DNA from: Candidatus Melainabacteria bacterium
GTDB taxonomy: Bacteria > Cyanobacteriota > Vampirovibrionia > Obscuribacterales > Obscuribacteraceae
Assembly (NCBI GenBank): GCA_003242885.1
Contig: QKMZ01000001.1
Coordinates: forward strand, 124,001-188,000
Length of the DNA stretch: 64,000 bases
Direction: 5' to 3'
A model generated the notes under the pieces. The model saw only the letters and a program-made list of their open reading frames with translations. It was not told the origin of the DNA and made no database searches. The translations under genes were made by a program, and so were the position numbers. Shown in pieces: positions 33,285 to 41,882 of this stretch (position 1 is its first letter; each line of letters starts with the position of its first letter).

Positions 33285-33887
33285 TCAGACCTTTGCAGCG
33301 AGTTCTGAGTCGAGAATCGCCTTTGTCAAGCTGGCAACGCGTTTGCCTATGTTTCCTACAGCGGCTTGGCTCTTTTCGTCCTTCAACTTGCCGTCTTCCG
33401 TAAATGCCTCATTTGCCTTGGATATGGCTTGCTGTTCGGGAATTACAATCACGGCGATGTTTCCGAGAATCGAGCGTAAGGTGACGAGTCCTCTCAGTCC
33501 ACCAAGCGCGCCTGGTGAACATGCCATGATGCCTGCGACTTTGCCGGTGAACGCTTCAAGACTCTTTTCGCCTTGTTCGGGGCGCGAAGTCCAGTCTATG
33601 AAGTTTTTCAGCGCGGCGCTTACCGAGCTGTTGTACTCGGGAGAAGCTATCAGCAAGCCCTGATGCTCTTTCATGATTTTCTTGAGCTTCTTGCCATTCT
33701 CTGGGATGCCGCTTTCCGCCTCGATGTCACCGTCGTATATCGGCATCGGGTAGTCCTTCAAATCGATGAACGTGCAGTCGGCCCCGGCTTCCTGCGCTGC
33801 TGCCATTGCGACCTTGACCAACTTCTTGTTGAGCGAGTCTTTTCTTAAACTGCCTGCGAGACAGAGGATTTTCGGGCGGCTGGACAT
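33285..33887 (-). CDS. NADPH-dependent FMN reductase / quinone reductase-like flavoprotein
   Basis: 200 aa from the ATG at 33887 with GGGAG 6 nt upstream. Flavodoxin-like fold: phosphate-binding loop GSLRKDSLNKKL (10-21) and PEYNSSVSAALKNFIDW, the hallmark of the FMN_red family (SsuE/YhdA/ArsH-like). GVMACSPGALGG-type loop at IMACSPGALGGLRG. Likely reduces FMN, quinones or azo compounds with NAD(P)H in the cytoplasm. Monocistronic. Confidence 0.9.
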   Translation of the reverse strand: MSSRPKILCLAGSLRKDSLNKKLVKVAMAAAQEAGADCTFIDLKDYPMPIYDGDIEAESGIPENGKKLKKIMKEHQGLLIASPEYNSSVSAALKNFIDWTSRPEQGEKSLEAFTGKVAGIMACSPGALGGLRGLVTLRSILGNIAVIVIPEQQAISKANEAFTEDGKLKDEKSQAAVGNIGKRVASLTKAILDSELAAKV

Positions 33888-34006
33888 GACTTCTCCCTTC
33901 TGTTTGATGCGGTTGAGTATTATCACACAGCATAAATTTTTCCGGGATACCTCAGGTAGTCTAGAATTGCAGTAGTGCTGGAAATTCAAACGCAGGATGT
34001 GGCGTT

Positions 34007-34975
34007 TTGGCGAGATTAAAAGGACTGCGTTTTATTAAACTGCACATCGCCGTCGCGATCTCTTTTCTTTGCGTTCTGTCTGCCCCCACACTTCCGCTGT
34101 TTGCCGGTAATGGTGTCGCTACCTCGCAGTTTGTCAATGATCCCGAGCTCAATTCCATACGCCTGAGTATGCGTGACAAAAACTACAGTGCCGCGAGGCC
34201 GCTGCTGGATGCGTTTCTCAAGAAGAAGCCGAATTCGCCGCTTGCGCTTGTTTATCGTTCTCGTTGCTACGTCGATGAAAACAAACCCAAAGAGGCGCTC
34301 GATTGTTTACATCGCGCTGCAGCTCTCGCACCAGCTAATTCTGAAATCTATGCCGATGAAGCAAATATCTATGCGGCGCAAAAGCACTATCAAAAGGCGA
34401 TTGTGTCAGCGACCAATTCGCTAAAGTATGGAAGCGGATATAGTCAGAAGCATATGTTTCATTTGCGTTCGATGATGTACAGCAATGTTGGGCAATACAA
34501 AAAGGCGATTGAGGATATGAATTCCTATCTCCGGATTGATCCGATGAAGCATCGGGGCTATAGCTGGAGAGCTACTGCCTATGAGCAGGACGGGCAGCTG
34601 GATAAAGCGCTCGCAGATTATCGAATCGCAATTCAGCTGAGCAAAGACTATGAGTATCGATTTCACAGTGCTCGCGTTTTGCAAAAGCAAGGAAAGTTGA
34701 ACGAAGCCGTTGCGGAAATGACTTCAATAATCAAGTCGAATCCCGATGAGGACGAAGCTTGGAATAAGCGCGGTACTCTCTATTACGCGATGGGTAAGTA
34801 CAAGGAAGCCGTTAAGGATTTTACGCAAGCATTGGCAACCAATTTCGGTTCGGGCGAAACGCTTTATCGCGCACGCGGGAGAGCGTATGAAAAACTCGGT
34901 CAAAAGGAACTCGCCCAGAAGGATTTCAAAAAAGCCGAAGAGCTCCAGAAGAAGCCTGTTGTCGAGCCTATTTAG
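34007..34975 (+). CDS. Secreted TPR protein
   Basis: 322 aa, TTG start preceded by AGGA. Signal peptide with hydrophobic core IAVAISFLCVLSAPTLPLFA (~14-33). About seven TPR units follow (ALDCLHRAAALAPANSEIYA, AVKDFTQALATNFG), ending KKAEELQKK. Exported protein-interaction module. Divergent from the FMN reductase and convergent with the hydrolase gene. Confidence 0.82.
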   Translation: MARLKGLRFIKLHIAVAISFLCVLSAPTLPLFAGNGVATSQFVNDPELNSIRLSMRDKNYSAARPLLDAFLKKKPNSPLALVYRSRCYVDENKPKEALDCLHRAAALAPANSEIYADEANIYAAQKHYQKAIVSATNSLKYGSGYSQKHMFHLRSMMYSNVGQYKKAIEDMNSYLRIDPMKHRGYSWRATAYEQDGQLDKALADYRIAIQLSKDYEYRFHSARVLQKQGKLNEAVAEMTSIIKSNPDEDEAWNKRGTLYYAMGKYKEAVKDFTQALATNFGSGETLYRARGRAYEKLGQKELAQKDFKKAEELQKKPVVEPI

Positions 34976-35132
34976 TTCCACCGTATTTAATTCCATCCGA
35001 AACCTAAGGCCTGCTACACCATTCTTTTGGCACTGCCGGTAATACTGTGTTTTGTGTTTGTGTCGCAAAGCTATGCGCAAATAAAACCGCTTACTCATAC
35101 TACTGGGTCGCGCGCGAGGCTTTTTGAACTAT

Positions 35133-36149
35133 CTATTTTGCTTGAAGCGTGCTGACTCCATCTAGCCTTTCTTCCGGCTTTGCATCAGCGTTGCCGCGTA
35201 CATACTTGTTGAGAAACTCGACAGAATAGTGGCAAACCAATTCTCTTCGTTTGCGGTTGATGTTCAAATCTGTCCACGCAAAGTGTGATGCATCTTCGAA
35301 TTCAACATAGACTGAGGGTGATGAAGTCTTGCTGAACGCGCCATTTCTGCCTTTGACAAACATATTAATGAAAGTATCTCGCGTTCCGCACTGATACATT
35401 ACAGGCACATTGAGGCCGCTCAATCGGTCTCGAGATAAATACGGATTGGTGTACGGAGCAAGGGCAAGAACAGCTTTTACGCCCGGCAGTTTCCAGCTCG
35501 GCCACGCACCTGCAAGTCCCAGCACTGTGTATCCACCAAGTGAATGACCTACCAGAGCGAGTTTTGACCAGTCGATTTTTGCATTCCAATTGGGGTCGTT
35601 GTGCAAGGCAAAAATTAATTGCTGGATGTCGTGTTCTCTATCTTTGTATGTCGTTTCGCTCCAATCGTTTGGGCGATTGAATTCAATCTGCTTTCTTGTG
35701 TGTCCGTTGAAAAGTGCATCTCTGTGGTTTGGAGCAATGACTAGATAGCCTTCTTGGGCGAGTGCCTTCATCAAGAATGCGCTGCCCGAATTTAGCCCGT
35801 GATAACCGTGAGAAAAGATCACCACAGGTGATGTAGTTGACGAACCAATTATGCGCGTCGGCTCCCACACAACAACGTTGATGCCGCCGATGACCATTTT
35901 CTGCCCGCTGCCCCGTTGGCTGTCGCCAAGCCTCTCTCGTCCAAGCCGCAGACGTCCAAGTCGCTCTCGTCCAAGTCGCCCTCGTCTGGGGCTCTCTGTG
36001 CTTGGTTCTTCGTCGCTGAGTTTTTCGCCCTCGTTCATCAATAATGGGTTGGGAGCCTGTGGAGATGGGGAGTAATTGGCTGCATAAGATGGCGCCGAAA
36101 GTATGGCGCACGCATTCCATATAAGAAGTAGGCGAAAAGCTGTCGACAT
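35133..36149 (-). CDS. Secreted alpha/beta hydrolase (PAF acetylhydrolase/dienelactone hydrolase-like)
   Basis: 338 aa from the ATG at 36149, which opens a good signal peptide (FRLLLIWNACAILSAPSYA). The frame stays open 41 codons upstream, but that part is only the His-Arg translation of a hexanucleotide repeat. After the signal come an Arg/Leu/Gly repeat region (RLGRERLGRLRLGRERLG) and the hydrolase domain, with oxyanion block FSHGYHG, nucleophile elbow GHSLGG and a C-terminal EDASHFAW His. The acid is probably the Asp in CGTRDTF. The hydrolysed ester is unknown. Confidence 0.85.
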   Translation of the reverse strand: MSTAFRLLLIWNACAILSAPSYAANYSPSPQAPNPLLMNEGEKLSDEEPSTESPRRGRLGRERLGRLRLGRERLGDSQRGSGQKMVIGGINVVVWEPTRIIGSSTTSPVVIFSHGYHGLNSGSAFLMKALAQEGYLVIAPNHRDALFNGHTRKQIEFNRPNDWSETTYKDREHDIQQLIFALHNDPNWNAKIDWSKLALVGHSLGGYTVLGLAGAWPSWKLPGVKAVLALAPYTNPYLSRDRLSGLNVPVMYQCGTRDTFINMFVKGRNGAFSKTSSPSVYVEFEDASHFAWTDLNINRKRRELVCHYSVEFLNKYVRGNADAKPEERLDGVSTLQAK

Positions 36150-36154
36150 GTGTT

Positions 36155-36215
36155 TGTATCTGTGTCTGTGTCTGTGTCTGTGTCTGTGTCTGTGTCTGTA
36201 TCTGTGTCTGTGTCT
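36155..36215. repeat. Hexanucleotide microsatellite (about 10 x TGTGTC)
   Basis: 61 nt of near-perfect TGTGTC repeats (two units read TGTATC) ending 5 nt from the hydrolase ATG on the minus strand, where its ribosome-binding site should be. As the unit is six bases, slippage would change leader length without shifting frame. Confidence 0.9.
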
Positions 36216-36360
36216 GAGTTCTCTTGGTGCTTGGCGCGCTGTGCGAGGCGCAGGATTTGTAGGCGAAATCAATTTACCTATTGGCTCAATCTATTGGACA
36301 CCAACTCCTGTAAAAAAGTTGTGCACATCTTGAATTTTCCTCCTGTGCAAATGGCTTCTA

Positions 36361-36396
36361 TTGACTCCCCTAATTAATGAGTGTATACTCACTCAT
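36361..36396 (+). promoter_or_regulatory. tetR promoter with overlapping operator
   Basis: -35 TTGACT (36361-36366), 17-nt spacer, -10 TATACT (36384-36389). The inverted repeat ATGAGTG-tatact-CACTCAT (36377-36396) is centred on the -10, as expected for an autoregulated TetR gene whose ATG is 14 nt further on. Confidence 0.75.
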
Positions 36397-36409
36397 GAAT
36401 GGAGGTTGA

Positions 36410-36979
36410 ATGGCTCGACCGAAGAGCGAAGAAAAGCGGAATACCCTTTTGTCGGTCGCCACACAAGTATTTGCCAAAAACGGACTAACAGCATCTACCG
36501 CCTCGATTACGAGCGCGGCTGGCATGGCTGAGGGGACGCTTTTCATTTACTTCAAAGGCAAAGACGAATTGATAAACGCCTTGTACGCCGAGATCAAATC
36601 AGATCTCGCGGACTCGATGCTCGTCGGTATCCCAAAAACTGGATCTGTGAAAGACAAGATGCATCACGTATGGAACAACTACGTTGATTGGGGCGCGAAA
36701 AACCCCGAACGCATGACTGTAATGCACAAGATCAAAGTGTGGGAAGGCTTGAAGCCGGAAGTGCGAGATCAGCTGATGATGCGCTTTTCTGAACTTCACG
36801 AACTGATTGAACTCGCCATAAAAGAAAGTGCAAAGGAAACACCGTACGACTTTCTGATGGCAGTTTTTTCCGCTCAAGCCGAGACTACCATGCAATTCGT
36901 GAAGCAAGACCCCGCGCAGTCGGAGCTGTACAAAAGTCGGGGATTCGAAATGTTTTGGAACGGCGTCACCACCAGGTGA
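36410..36979 (+). CDS. TetR-family transcriptional regulator
   Basis: 189 aa. The helix-turn-helix region TASTASITSAAGMAEGTLFI with YFKGKDELINALY (residues ~26-58) is typical TetR. The C-terminal ligand domain has no recognisable subfamily marker. GGAGG lies 5 nt before the ATG. The palindrome across its own -10 points to autorepression. An aldo/keto reductase gene follows 178 nt downstream on the same strand and is the most likely co-regulated target. Confidence 0.9.
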   Translation: MARPKSEEKRNTLLSVATQVFAKNGLTASTASITSAAGMAEGTLFIYFKGKDELINALYAEIKSDLADSMLVGIPKTGSVKDKMHHVWNNYVDWGAKNPERMTVMHKIKVWEGLKPEVRDQLMMRFSELHELIELAIKESAKETPYDFLMAVFSAQAETTMQFVKQDPAQSELYKSRGFEMFWNGVTTR

Positions 36980-37157
36980 GCGCGTAGTGTAACCCACAAA
37001 AAAGTATGTGCGTTTGATTCGGATTTTGGAAACATAATCCGCAAGTTAGGCGCGTAACAACAACTGCAACACGCAGCTAAAGCTGCACAGCAAGAAATAA
37101 AACAACTTCTACAAACTGCAAGAGAACAGCAAAAAAACAGAACAAAGGAGTTCGACA

Positions 37158-38234
37158 ATGAAATACAAAACCCTCGGTGACACCGGGTTGCTGGTGTCTA
37201 CGCTATGCTTTGGCGCGATGACTTTCCATGGTGGACAAGGTCTGTTCAAATTCATGGGTGGCACGCAACAAGACGAAGCCGACGAACTGATAAAGAAGTG
37301 CGTCGAAAAAGGAATCAATTTCTTCGACACCGCCGACGTTTACTCGGAAGGTGGCAGCGAAGAGATGCTTGGGCAGTCGTTCCGCAATCTCGGCATTCAG
37401 CGCAAAGATGTGGTGATTGCCACCAAGTGCTACGGCAGAATGGGACCAGGTCACAACGATATCGGCGCATCGCGCAAGCACATTATTGAAGCTGTTGACG
37501 CCAGTCTCCGTCGATTGCAAACCGACTACATCGACCTGTATCAAATCCATGGCACCGACAGTGTGACGCCGCTTGAGGAAACTCTGCGTGCACTCGACAC
37601 ATTGGTGCAGCAAGGCAAAGTGAGATATGTCGGTTGCTCGAACTGGGCAGCGTGGAAACTTCAGCGTGCTCTGGATGTTTCGGAGTTCAAAAACTTGGCT
37701 CGCCTCGACACCCTGCAAGCTTATTACTCAATTGCCGGTCGCGACCTCGAAAGAGAGCTTGTGCCGTTGATGGAGAATTCGAAAACAGGCTTGCTCGTTT
37801 GGAGTCCGCTGGCTGGTGGTTTGCTTTCCGGAAAGTTTGATCGTGATAATCAGAAACCGGCAAACAGCCGTCGATCTGAGTTTGATTTCCCGATCGTCGA
37901 TAAAGAGCGTGTATGGAACATTCTTGATGTGATCAGACCAATCGCGAAGGAGCACGACACAACTGTCGCAAGAATTGCGCTTGCGTGGTTGCTTGCGAAA
38001 CCAGTCGTGACATCGGTCATTATCGGTGCGAAGAATATGAAGCAGCTCGAAGACAACATCGGCGCTGTCGATATTGAATTGACTGACTATCAGATCGGAG
38101 CGCTTGATGAAGTAAGCGAATTACCGCCGGAATACCCTGGTTGGATGATTCCTTTCCAATCGGCAGACCGCTTGGACCCTACTTACGACCGATGGGCTGC
38201 TGTTAAAGAGCAACTGGCTACCGCACAAAAATAA
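37158..38234 (+). CDS. Aldo/keto reductase
   Basis: 358 aa, ATG with AAAGGAG 7 nt upstream. Catalytic tetrad: D57 and Y62 (FFDTADVYSEGGSEE), K90 (VVIATKCYG) and H131 (LYQIHGTD). The C-terminal cofactor block VVTSVIIGAKNMKQLEDN is intact. Closest to the YajO/AKR11-like bacterial reductases of aldehydes. Downstream of a TetR gene, which suggests induction by its toxic carbonyl substrate; this is inference. Confidence 0.92.
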   Translation: MKYKTLGDTGLLVSTLCFGAMTFHGGQGLFKFMGGTQQDEADELIKKCVEKGINFFDTADVYSEGGSEEMLGQSFRNLGIQRKDVVIATKCYGRMGPGHNDIGASRKHIIEAVDASLRRLQTDYIDLYQIHGTDSVTPLEETLRALDTLVQQGKVRYVGCSNWAAWKLQRALDVSEFKNLARLDTLQAYYSIAGRDLERELVPLMENSKTGLLVWSPLAGGLLSGKFDRDNQKPANSRRSEFDFPIVDKERVWNILDVIRPIAKEHDTTVARIALAWLLAKPVVTSVIIGAKNMKQLEDNIGAVDIELTDYQIGALDEVSELPPEYPGWMIPFQSADRLDPTYDRWAAVKEQLATAQK

Positions 38235-38296
38235 ATCGCGGTCACTTCGGTACGGCGATTCGTGAGAGGAAAGAAGTGTAATCTTTCCGCCTTCTA

Positions 38297-38334
38297 CAGG
38301 TGGTATGAATTTCTCAAGAAATTCATACCACCTG
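38297..38334. repeat. Long perfect hairpin, copy 1 of 2
   Basis: 18-bp perfect stem (arm CAGGTGGTATGAATTTCT) with a 2-nt centre. Located 63 nt after the aldo/keto reductase stop. A second copy with a single stem mismatch is at 38438-38475. Confidence 0.85.
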
Positions 38335-38437
38335 AAAGTCTCAGAAGCCCCACAGATTCAGCAATTTGCTTTTGCTTGTAATTGCGGTTTTGTTGGTGAG
38401 CCTGAAGACTCTCACTGGCGCTAATTTCCACCTTGTT

Positions 38438-38475
38438 CAAGTGGTATGAATTTCTCAAGAAATTCATACCACCTG
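38438..38475. repeat. Long hairpin, copy 2 of 2
   Basis: Same 38-nt palindrome as 38297-38334 in the same orientation, with A in place of G at the third base (one stem mismatch). Lies 45 nt from the lysC stop, between two convergent genes. No T-run follows either copy. Confidence 0.85.
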
Positions 38476-38519
38476 AAAAGTGATTTTTTGATTCGTTGAT
38501 TCGGTCCCTGTAGGAAGAG

Positions 38520-39794
38520 CTAGACTTTTTCCAGCTCAAAAGCATCGTGAATCAGTTTCGCGGCTTTGTCCGCTTGCCCGCGTGATACGACGCATGTAAT
38601 TTTCATCTCGCTGGACGAGATCATTTTGATGTTGATTTTTGCAGCGCCTAATGTTTCAAACAATCTTGCGGCGACATCCGGCTGACCTGCCATGCCGGCA
38701 CCCACCAGGCTGACTTTGGCGATATCTTCGTCGGCATGAACAGCCTTCGCGCCCATCTCAGTTTTCAATTCTTCCAACGTTTTAATTGTCTGCGGAAGGT
38801 CGGTTGATGCAACGGTGAATGTAATGTTGTTCAATCCAGCGGTAGGGTGGAACGCCTGCATGATCATATCTACTACAATAGCTTTTTTAGCTAAACCGCC
38901 TACGATGCGGGCTGCAATGCCTGGTTGATCCGGTACATCCATGATTGTGACGCAAGCTTGATCTTTATCCGTTGCCACGCCGCTTATGCTGCGGTAGATT
39001 TCCATATCTTCTCCTCCGTCAATGCTTGTGCCTTCGTGGTTCGGTTTAAATGTGTTGCGCACTCTTAGGATAACGCCATACTGTCTGGCTAGCTCGACTG
39101 CACGCGGGTGAATTACTTGCGCACCCAGTCTTGCCATCTCTACTACTTCGCCGTATGAGATTCGATCAAGCAAGCGAGCCTTCGGAATTTTATTGGGGTC
39201 GGATGTGTAAATGCCATCGACGTCCGTGTAGATGTCGCAGTACTTGGCTCCGGCTGCGGCTGCGAGTGCAACTGCTGTTGTGTCAGAACCTCCACGACCC
39301 AAAGTTGTAATGTCACCATTGGCGGTGACACCCTGGAAGCCAGCTACGACTAATGCGTCACAAGTTTCGAATGCTTTTGCAAGGCTGTCGGTTTTGATAT
39401 CGATAATTCGTGCTTTGTTGTGTACGCTCTCTGTGAAGATACCGAGCTGATATGCAGTTACTGAGCGTGCTGAAACGTCCATCGTTTTCAGCATCATGGA
39501 CAGCAGCGTGATAGATATATGCTCGCCGGTCGAAAGCAGCGAATCTAATTCGCGCTGATCGGGAGTCTTTGCACATTGATGAGCCAGTTTCAAAAGGTAG
39601 TCGGTAGTGTCGCCCATCGCCGATACGACTACCAGCACTTTGCCGTGTTTTAGCCGTTCTTTGACGATCTCGGCGACGTGTTGAATACGGGCAATATTCT
39701 TGACGGAAGTTCCGCCGAATTTGAGAACAGAGATTTCGCTGAATTTCTTTTCCGGCGTTTTTTCTTGTTTTGTTTCTGTGCTTGATTGGCTCAT
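38520..39794 (-). CDS. lysC: Aspartate kinase
   Basis: 424 aa monofunctional aspartokinase, first step of the Lys/Thr/Met pathway. The N-terminal kinase has VLKFGGTSVKN (KFGGTS motif), STGEHIS and LGRGGSDTTAVALAA. The C-terminal part has two ACT domains (DVPDQPGIAARIVGGLAKK and VSLVGAGMAGQPDVAARLFE), the usual site of feedback inhibition. Last gene of the hom-thrC-thrB-lysC cluster, 46 nt after thrB. Confidence 0.95.
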   Translation of the reverse strand: MSQSSTETKQEKTPEKKFSEISVLKFGGTSVKNIARIQHVAEIVKERLKHGKVLVVVSAMGDTTDYLLKLAHQCAKTPDQRELDSLLSTGEHISITLLSMMLKTMDVSARSVTAYQLGIFTESVHNKARIIDIKTDSLAKAFETCDALVVAGFQGVTANGDITTLGRGGSDTTAVALAAAAGAKYCDIYTDVDGIYTSDPNKIPKARLLDRISYGEVVEMARLGAQVIHPRAVELARQYGVILRVRNTFKPNHEGTSIDGGEDMEIYRSISGVATDKDQACVTIMDVPDQPGIAARIVGGLAKKAIVVDMIMQAFHPTAGLNNITFTVASTDLPQTIKTLEELKTEMGAKAVHADEDIAKVSLVGAGMAGQPDVAARLFETLGAAKINIKMISSSEMKITCVVSRGQADKAAKLIHDAFELEKV

Positions 39795-39840
39795 GGTTCA
39801 ATACTTGAAGTGATAAGTGTATTTCAGTTATTCGACCTGA

Positions 39841-40803
39841 CTAGTTGAACGATTCAAAATCCGCTCTCAAACCTTTGGTGTCTACATCGAGGTTTAGAAC
39901 CTTATAGCCCTTGCCCTGGCGTTCGCACCAATCATTCAGCTCGTTTATCATGTCGCGCTGATCGCGTTGGTTCACTATGACCAATACTGATGATCCGGCG
40001 CCGCTCAAGACGCAGCCAAGTCCGTGAAAACCACGGACAAGTGCCTTTAATTTGTTGAGTTCGGGAATTAGAGATGCGCGGTAAGGTTCGTGCAGATTAT
40101 CGATAAGAGATTCACGTAATGCGTCGTCGTCTTTTGAGGTGACGGCTGCGACAAACAGCGCGGCGCGTTGTACGTTGGCAGTTGCATCTTTGAGTGGAAC
40201 CTTCTTGGGCAGAACGGCACGAGCCTTTTCTGTGGATAATTTGTAGGGCGGTACAACCACAATGGTTTTCCATTTGTCAGGCCACTGTAGTTGTTTTACA
40301 ACTGCTCTACTCCCGTGGATTGATGGTGCGCAGACGACCAATCCGCCAAGCAAGCTGGCGGCTACATTGTCTGGATGTCCTTCAATTTCTGCCGCGGCAG
40401 AGAGGACTCGCATTCGCTCAGGAGCTCTACCTTTCAATATTTCGGCAGCCCATAGCGCGCTCAATACGGCAGTCGAAGAACTTCCCAGTCCACGTGCGAG
40501 CGGGATGTCCGTTTCTATTGTTATGTTTAATCCGTTCAGTTCGTCTTCGTTTTTCCCCAGAGCATGGAGCAAAACGCTTAGTAACAGGTTGTTCTTTTTG
40601 TCCGAAAGATCTCCTGCACATGATCCTTTTGCATCAACTTTCAGACCGTCGCCTTCGGTAAAAAAATAAGTGAATCTGCTATACACATTGAGTGCCAGCC
40701 CTATGGCGTCAAAACCCGGTCCGAGGTTGGTTGTGCTTCCTGGGACGCTGATGACTAGACGTCTTCCAATGAGCGTATTGGCGAACTCGGGGATGTTTTG
40801 CAT
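39841..40803 (-). CDS. thrB: Homoserine kinase
   Basis: 320-aa GHMP kinase. VPGSTTNLGPGFDAIGLALN is the N-terminal block, PLARGLGSSSTAVLSALWAA the ATP-binding glycine-rich loop, and GCVLSGAGSSVLVI the third motif. Phosphorylates homoserine to O-phosphohomoserine for threonine synthase. Its ATG directly follows the thrC stop (TAAATG), so translation is coupled. Confidence 0.95.
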   Translation of the reverse strand: MQNIPEFANTLIGRRLVISVPGSTTNLGPGFDAIGLALNVYSRFTYFFTEGDGLKVDAKGSCAGDLSDKKNNLLLSVLLHALGKNEDELNGLNITIETDIPLARGLGSSSTAVLSALWAAEILKGRAPERMRVLSAAAEIEGHPDNVAASLLGGLVVCAPSIHGSRAVVKQLQWPDKWKTIVVVPPYKLSTEKARAVLPKKVPLKDATANVQRAALFVAAVTSKDDDALRESLIDNLHEPYRASLIPELNKLKALVRGFHGLGCVLSGAGSSVLVIVNQRDQRDMINELNDWCERQGKGYKVLNLDVDTKGLRADFESFN

Positions 40804-41880
40804 TTAGATTCCCATCACTTTGCGAAGCGCATCAAGATTTGCCTCGACTGGACTCAAATCGACTTTGTTTACCTTCTGTGGTGTCTCGGGGTCTTTCAGT
40901 CCGTTACCGGTAAGGACACAGACCGCGCTTGCGTCTGCTTGAATGAGCCCGGCTTTGAGATGCTTGATCAAACCAGCGACACTCGCCGCGCTTGAAGGCT
41001 CGCAGAAAATTCCTTCGCTCGAGCCGAGAAGTTTGTAGGCGTCCAAAATCTCCTCATCTGTGACAGAATCAATTTTGCCGCCTGAGTCGACAGCCGCAGC
41101 TTCAGCCTCTTTCCAGCTAGCTGGGTTGCCGATGCGAATCGCTGTTGCGATTGTTTCTGGATTTTCAATCGGCTTGCCTTGTACGATAGCGGCAGAGCCT
41201 TCCGCCTCAAAGCCGTGCATTTTTGGTGCTGAGGTTACTCGTCCAATTTCGTGGAAAAGTTTAAAACCGCGTCTGTAAGCGCTGATATTGCCTGCGTTTC
41301 CGACGGGGATGCACAAATAGTCGGGTGCTTCTCCAAGTGCTTCGATAACTTCGAATGCTGCTGTCTTTTGTCCTTCCAGTCTATAAGGATTGATCGAATT
41401 GACAATTGTGACTGGGCATTTGTCACCTATTTCTTTTACCAGTTGGAGCGCGCGATCAAAATTGCCTTTTATTTGAACGAGCCTGGCGCCGTAGTGGATG
41501 GCCTGCGCGACCTTTCCGAGGGCTACATGTCCGTGCGGCAAGAGCACAAAACAATCCAAACCTGCTTTTGTTGCGAAAGCTGCGGCAGATGCGCTGGTAT
41601 TACCAGTGGAGGCGCATATGACTGCACTCGCATTCTCTTCGACGGCTTTTGAAATTGCCAGAGTCATTCCTCTGTCTTTAAAGCTGCCGGTCGGATTTAG
41701 GCCTTCGAGTTTGAAATATAGTCTTAGATTCGGAAAGCCAAGCTTCTTCGGCAGCGACGAAGCTTCTACCAGTGGCGTGTTGCCTTCTCCGAGCGAGACG
41801 ATCGGTGTGTCTAGCGTAACCGGGAGAAATTCTGCGTACTTGCTTATCAATGACAAAACTTGTGGCGCTGTTTTATGCAC
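40804..41880 (-). CDS. thrC: Threonine synthase
   Basis: 358 aa from a GTG at 41880, two bases after the hom stop, with AGGAG 9 nt upstream inside hom; longer frames would overlap hom. PLP enzyme of fold type II: Lys in LNPTGSFKDRGM, CASTGNTSASAAAFATKAG phosphate region and PVGNAGNISAYRRGF. Converts O-phosphohomoserine to threonine. Second gene of the cluster. Confidence 0.94.
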   Translation of the reverse strand: MHKTAPQVLSLISKYAEFLPVTLDTPIVSLGEGNTPLVEASSLPKKLGFPNLRLYFKLEGLNPTGSFKDRGMTLAISKAVEENASAVICASTGNTSASAAAFATKAGLDCFVLLPHGHVALGKVAQAIHYGARLVQIKGNFDRALQLVKEIGDKCPVTIVNSINPYRLEGQKTAAFEVIEALGEAPDYLCIPVGNAGNISAYRRGFKLFHEIGRVTSAPKMHGFEAEGSAAIVQGKPIENPETIATAIRIGNPASWKEAEAAAVDSGGKIDSVTDEEILDAYKLLGSSEGIFCEPSSAASVAGLIKHLKAGLIQADASAVCVLTGNGLKDPETPQKVNKVDLSPVEANLDALRKVMGI

Positions 41881-41882
41881 GT

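Noticed and set aside
36150..36272. N-terminal His-Arg repeat extension of the hydrolase
   Set aside because: The in-frame ATG at 36149 opens a clean signal peptide. The His-Arg stretch is only a translation of the TGTGTC microsatellite and would bury the signal peptide.
38294..38545. Minus-strand open frame spanning both 38-nt hairpins
   Set aside because: It codes for the duplicated hairpin sequence twice and overlaps the lysC 3' end; the DNA palindrome explains it better than a protein.
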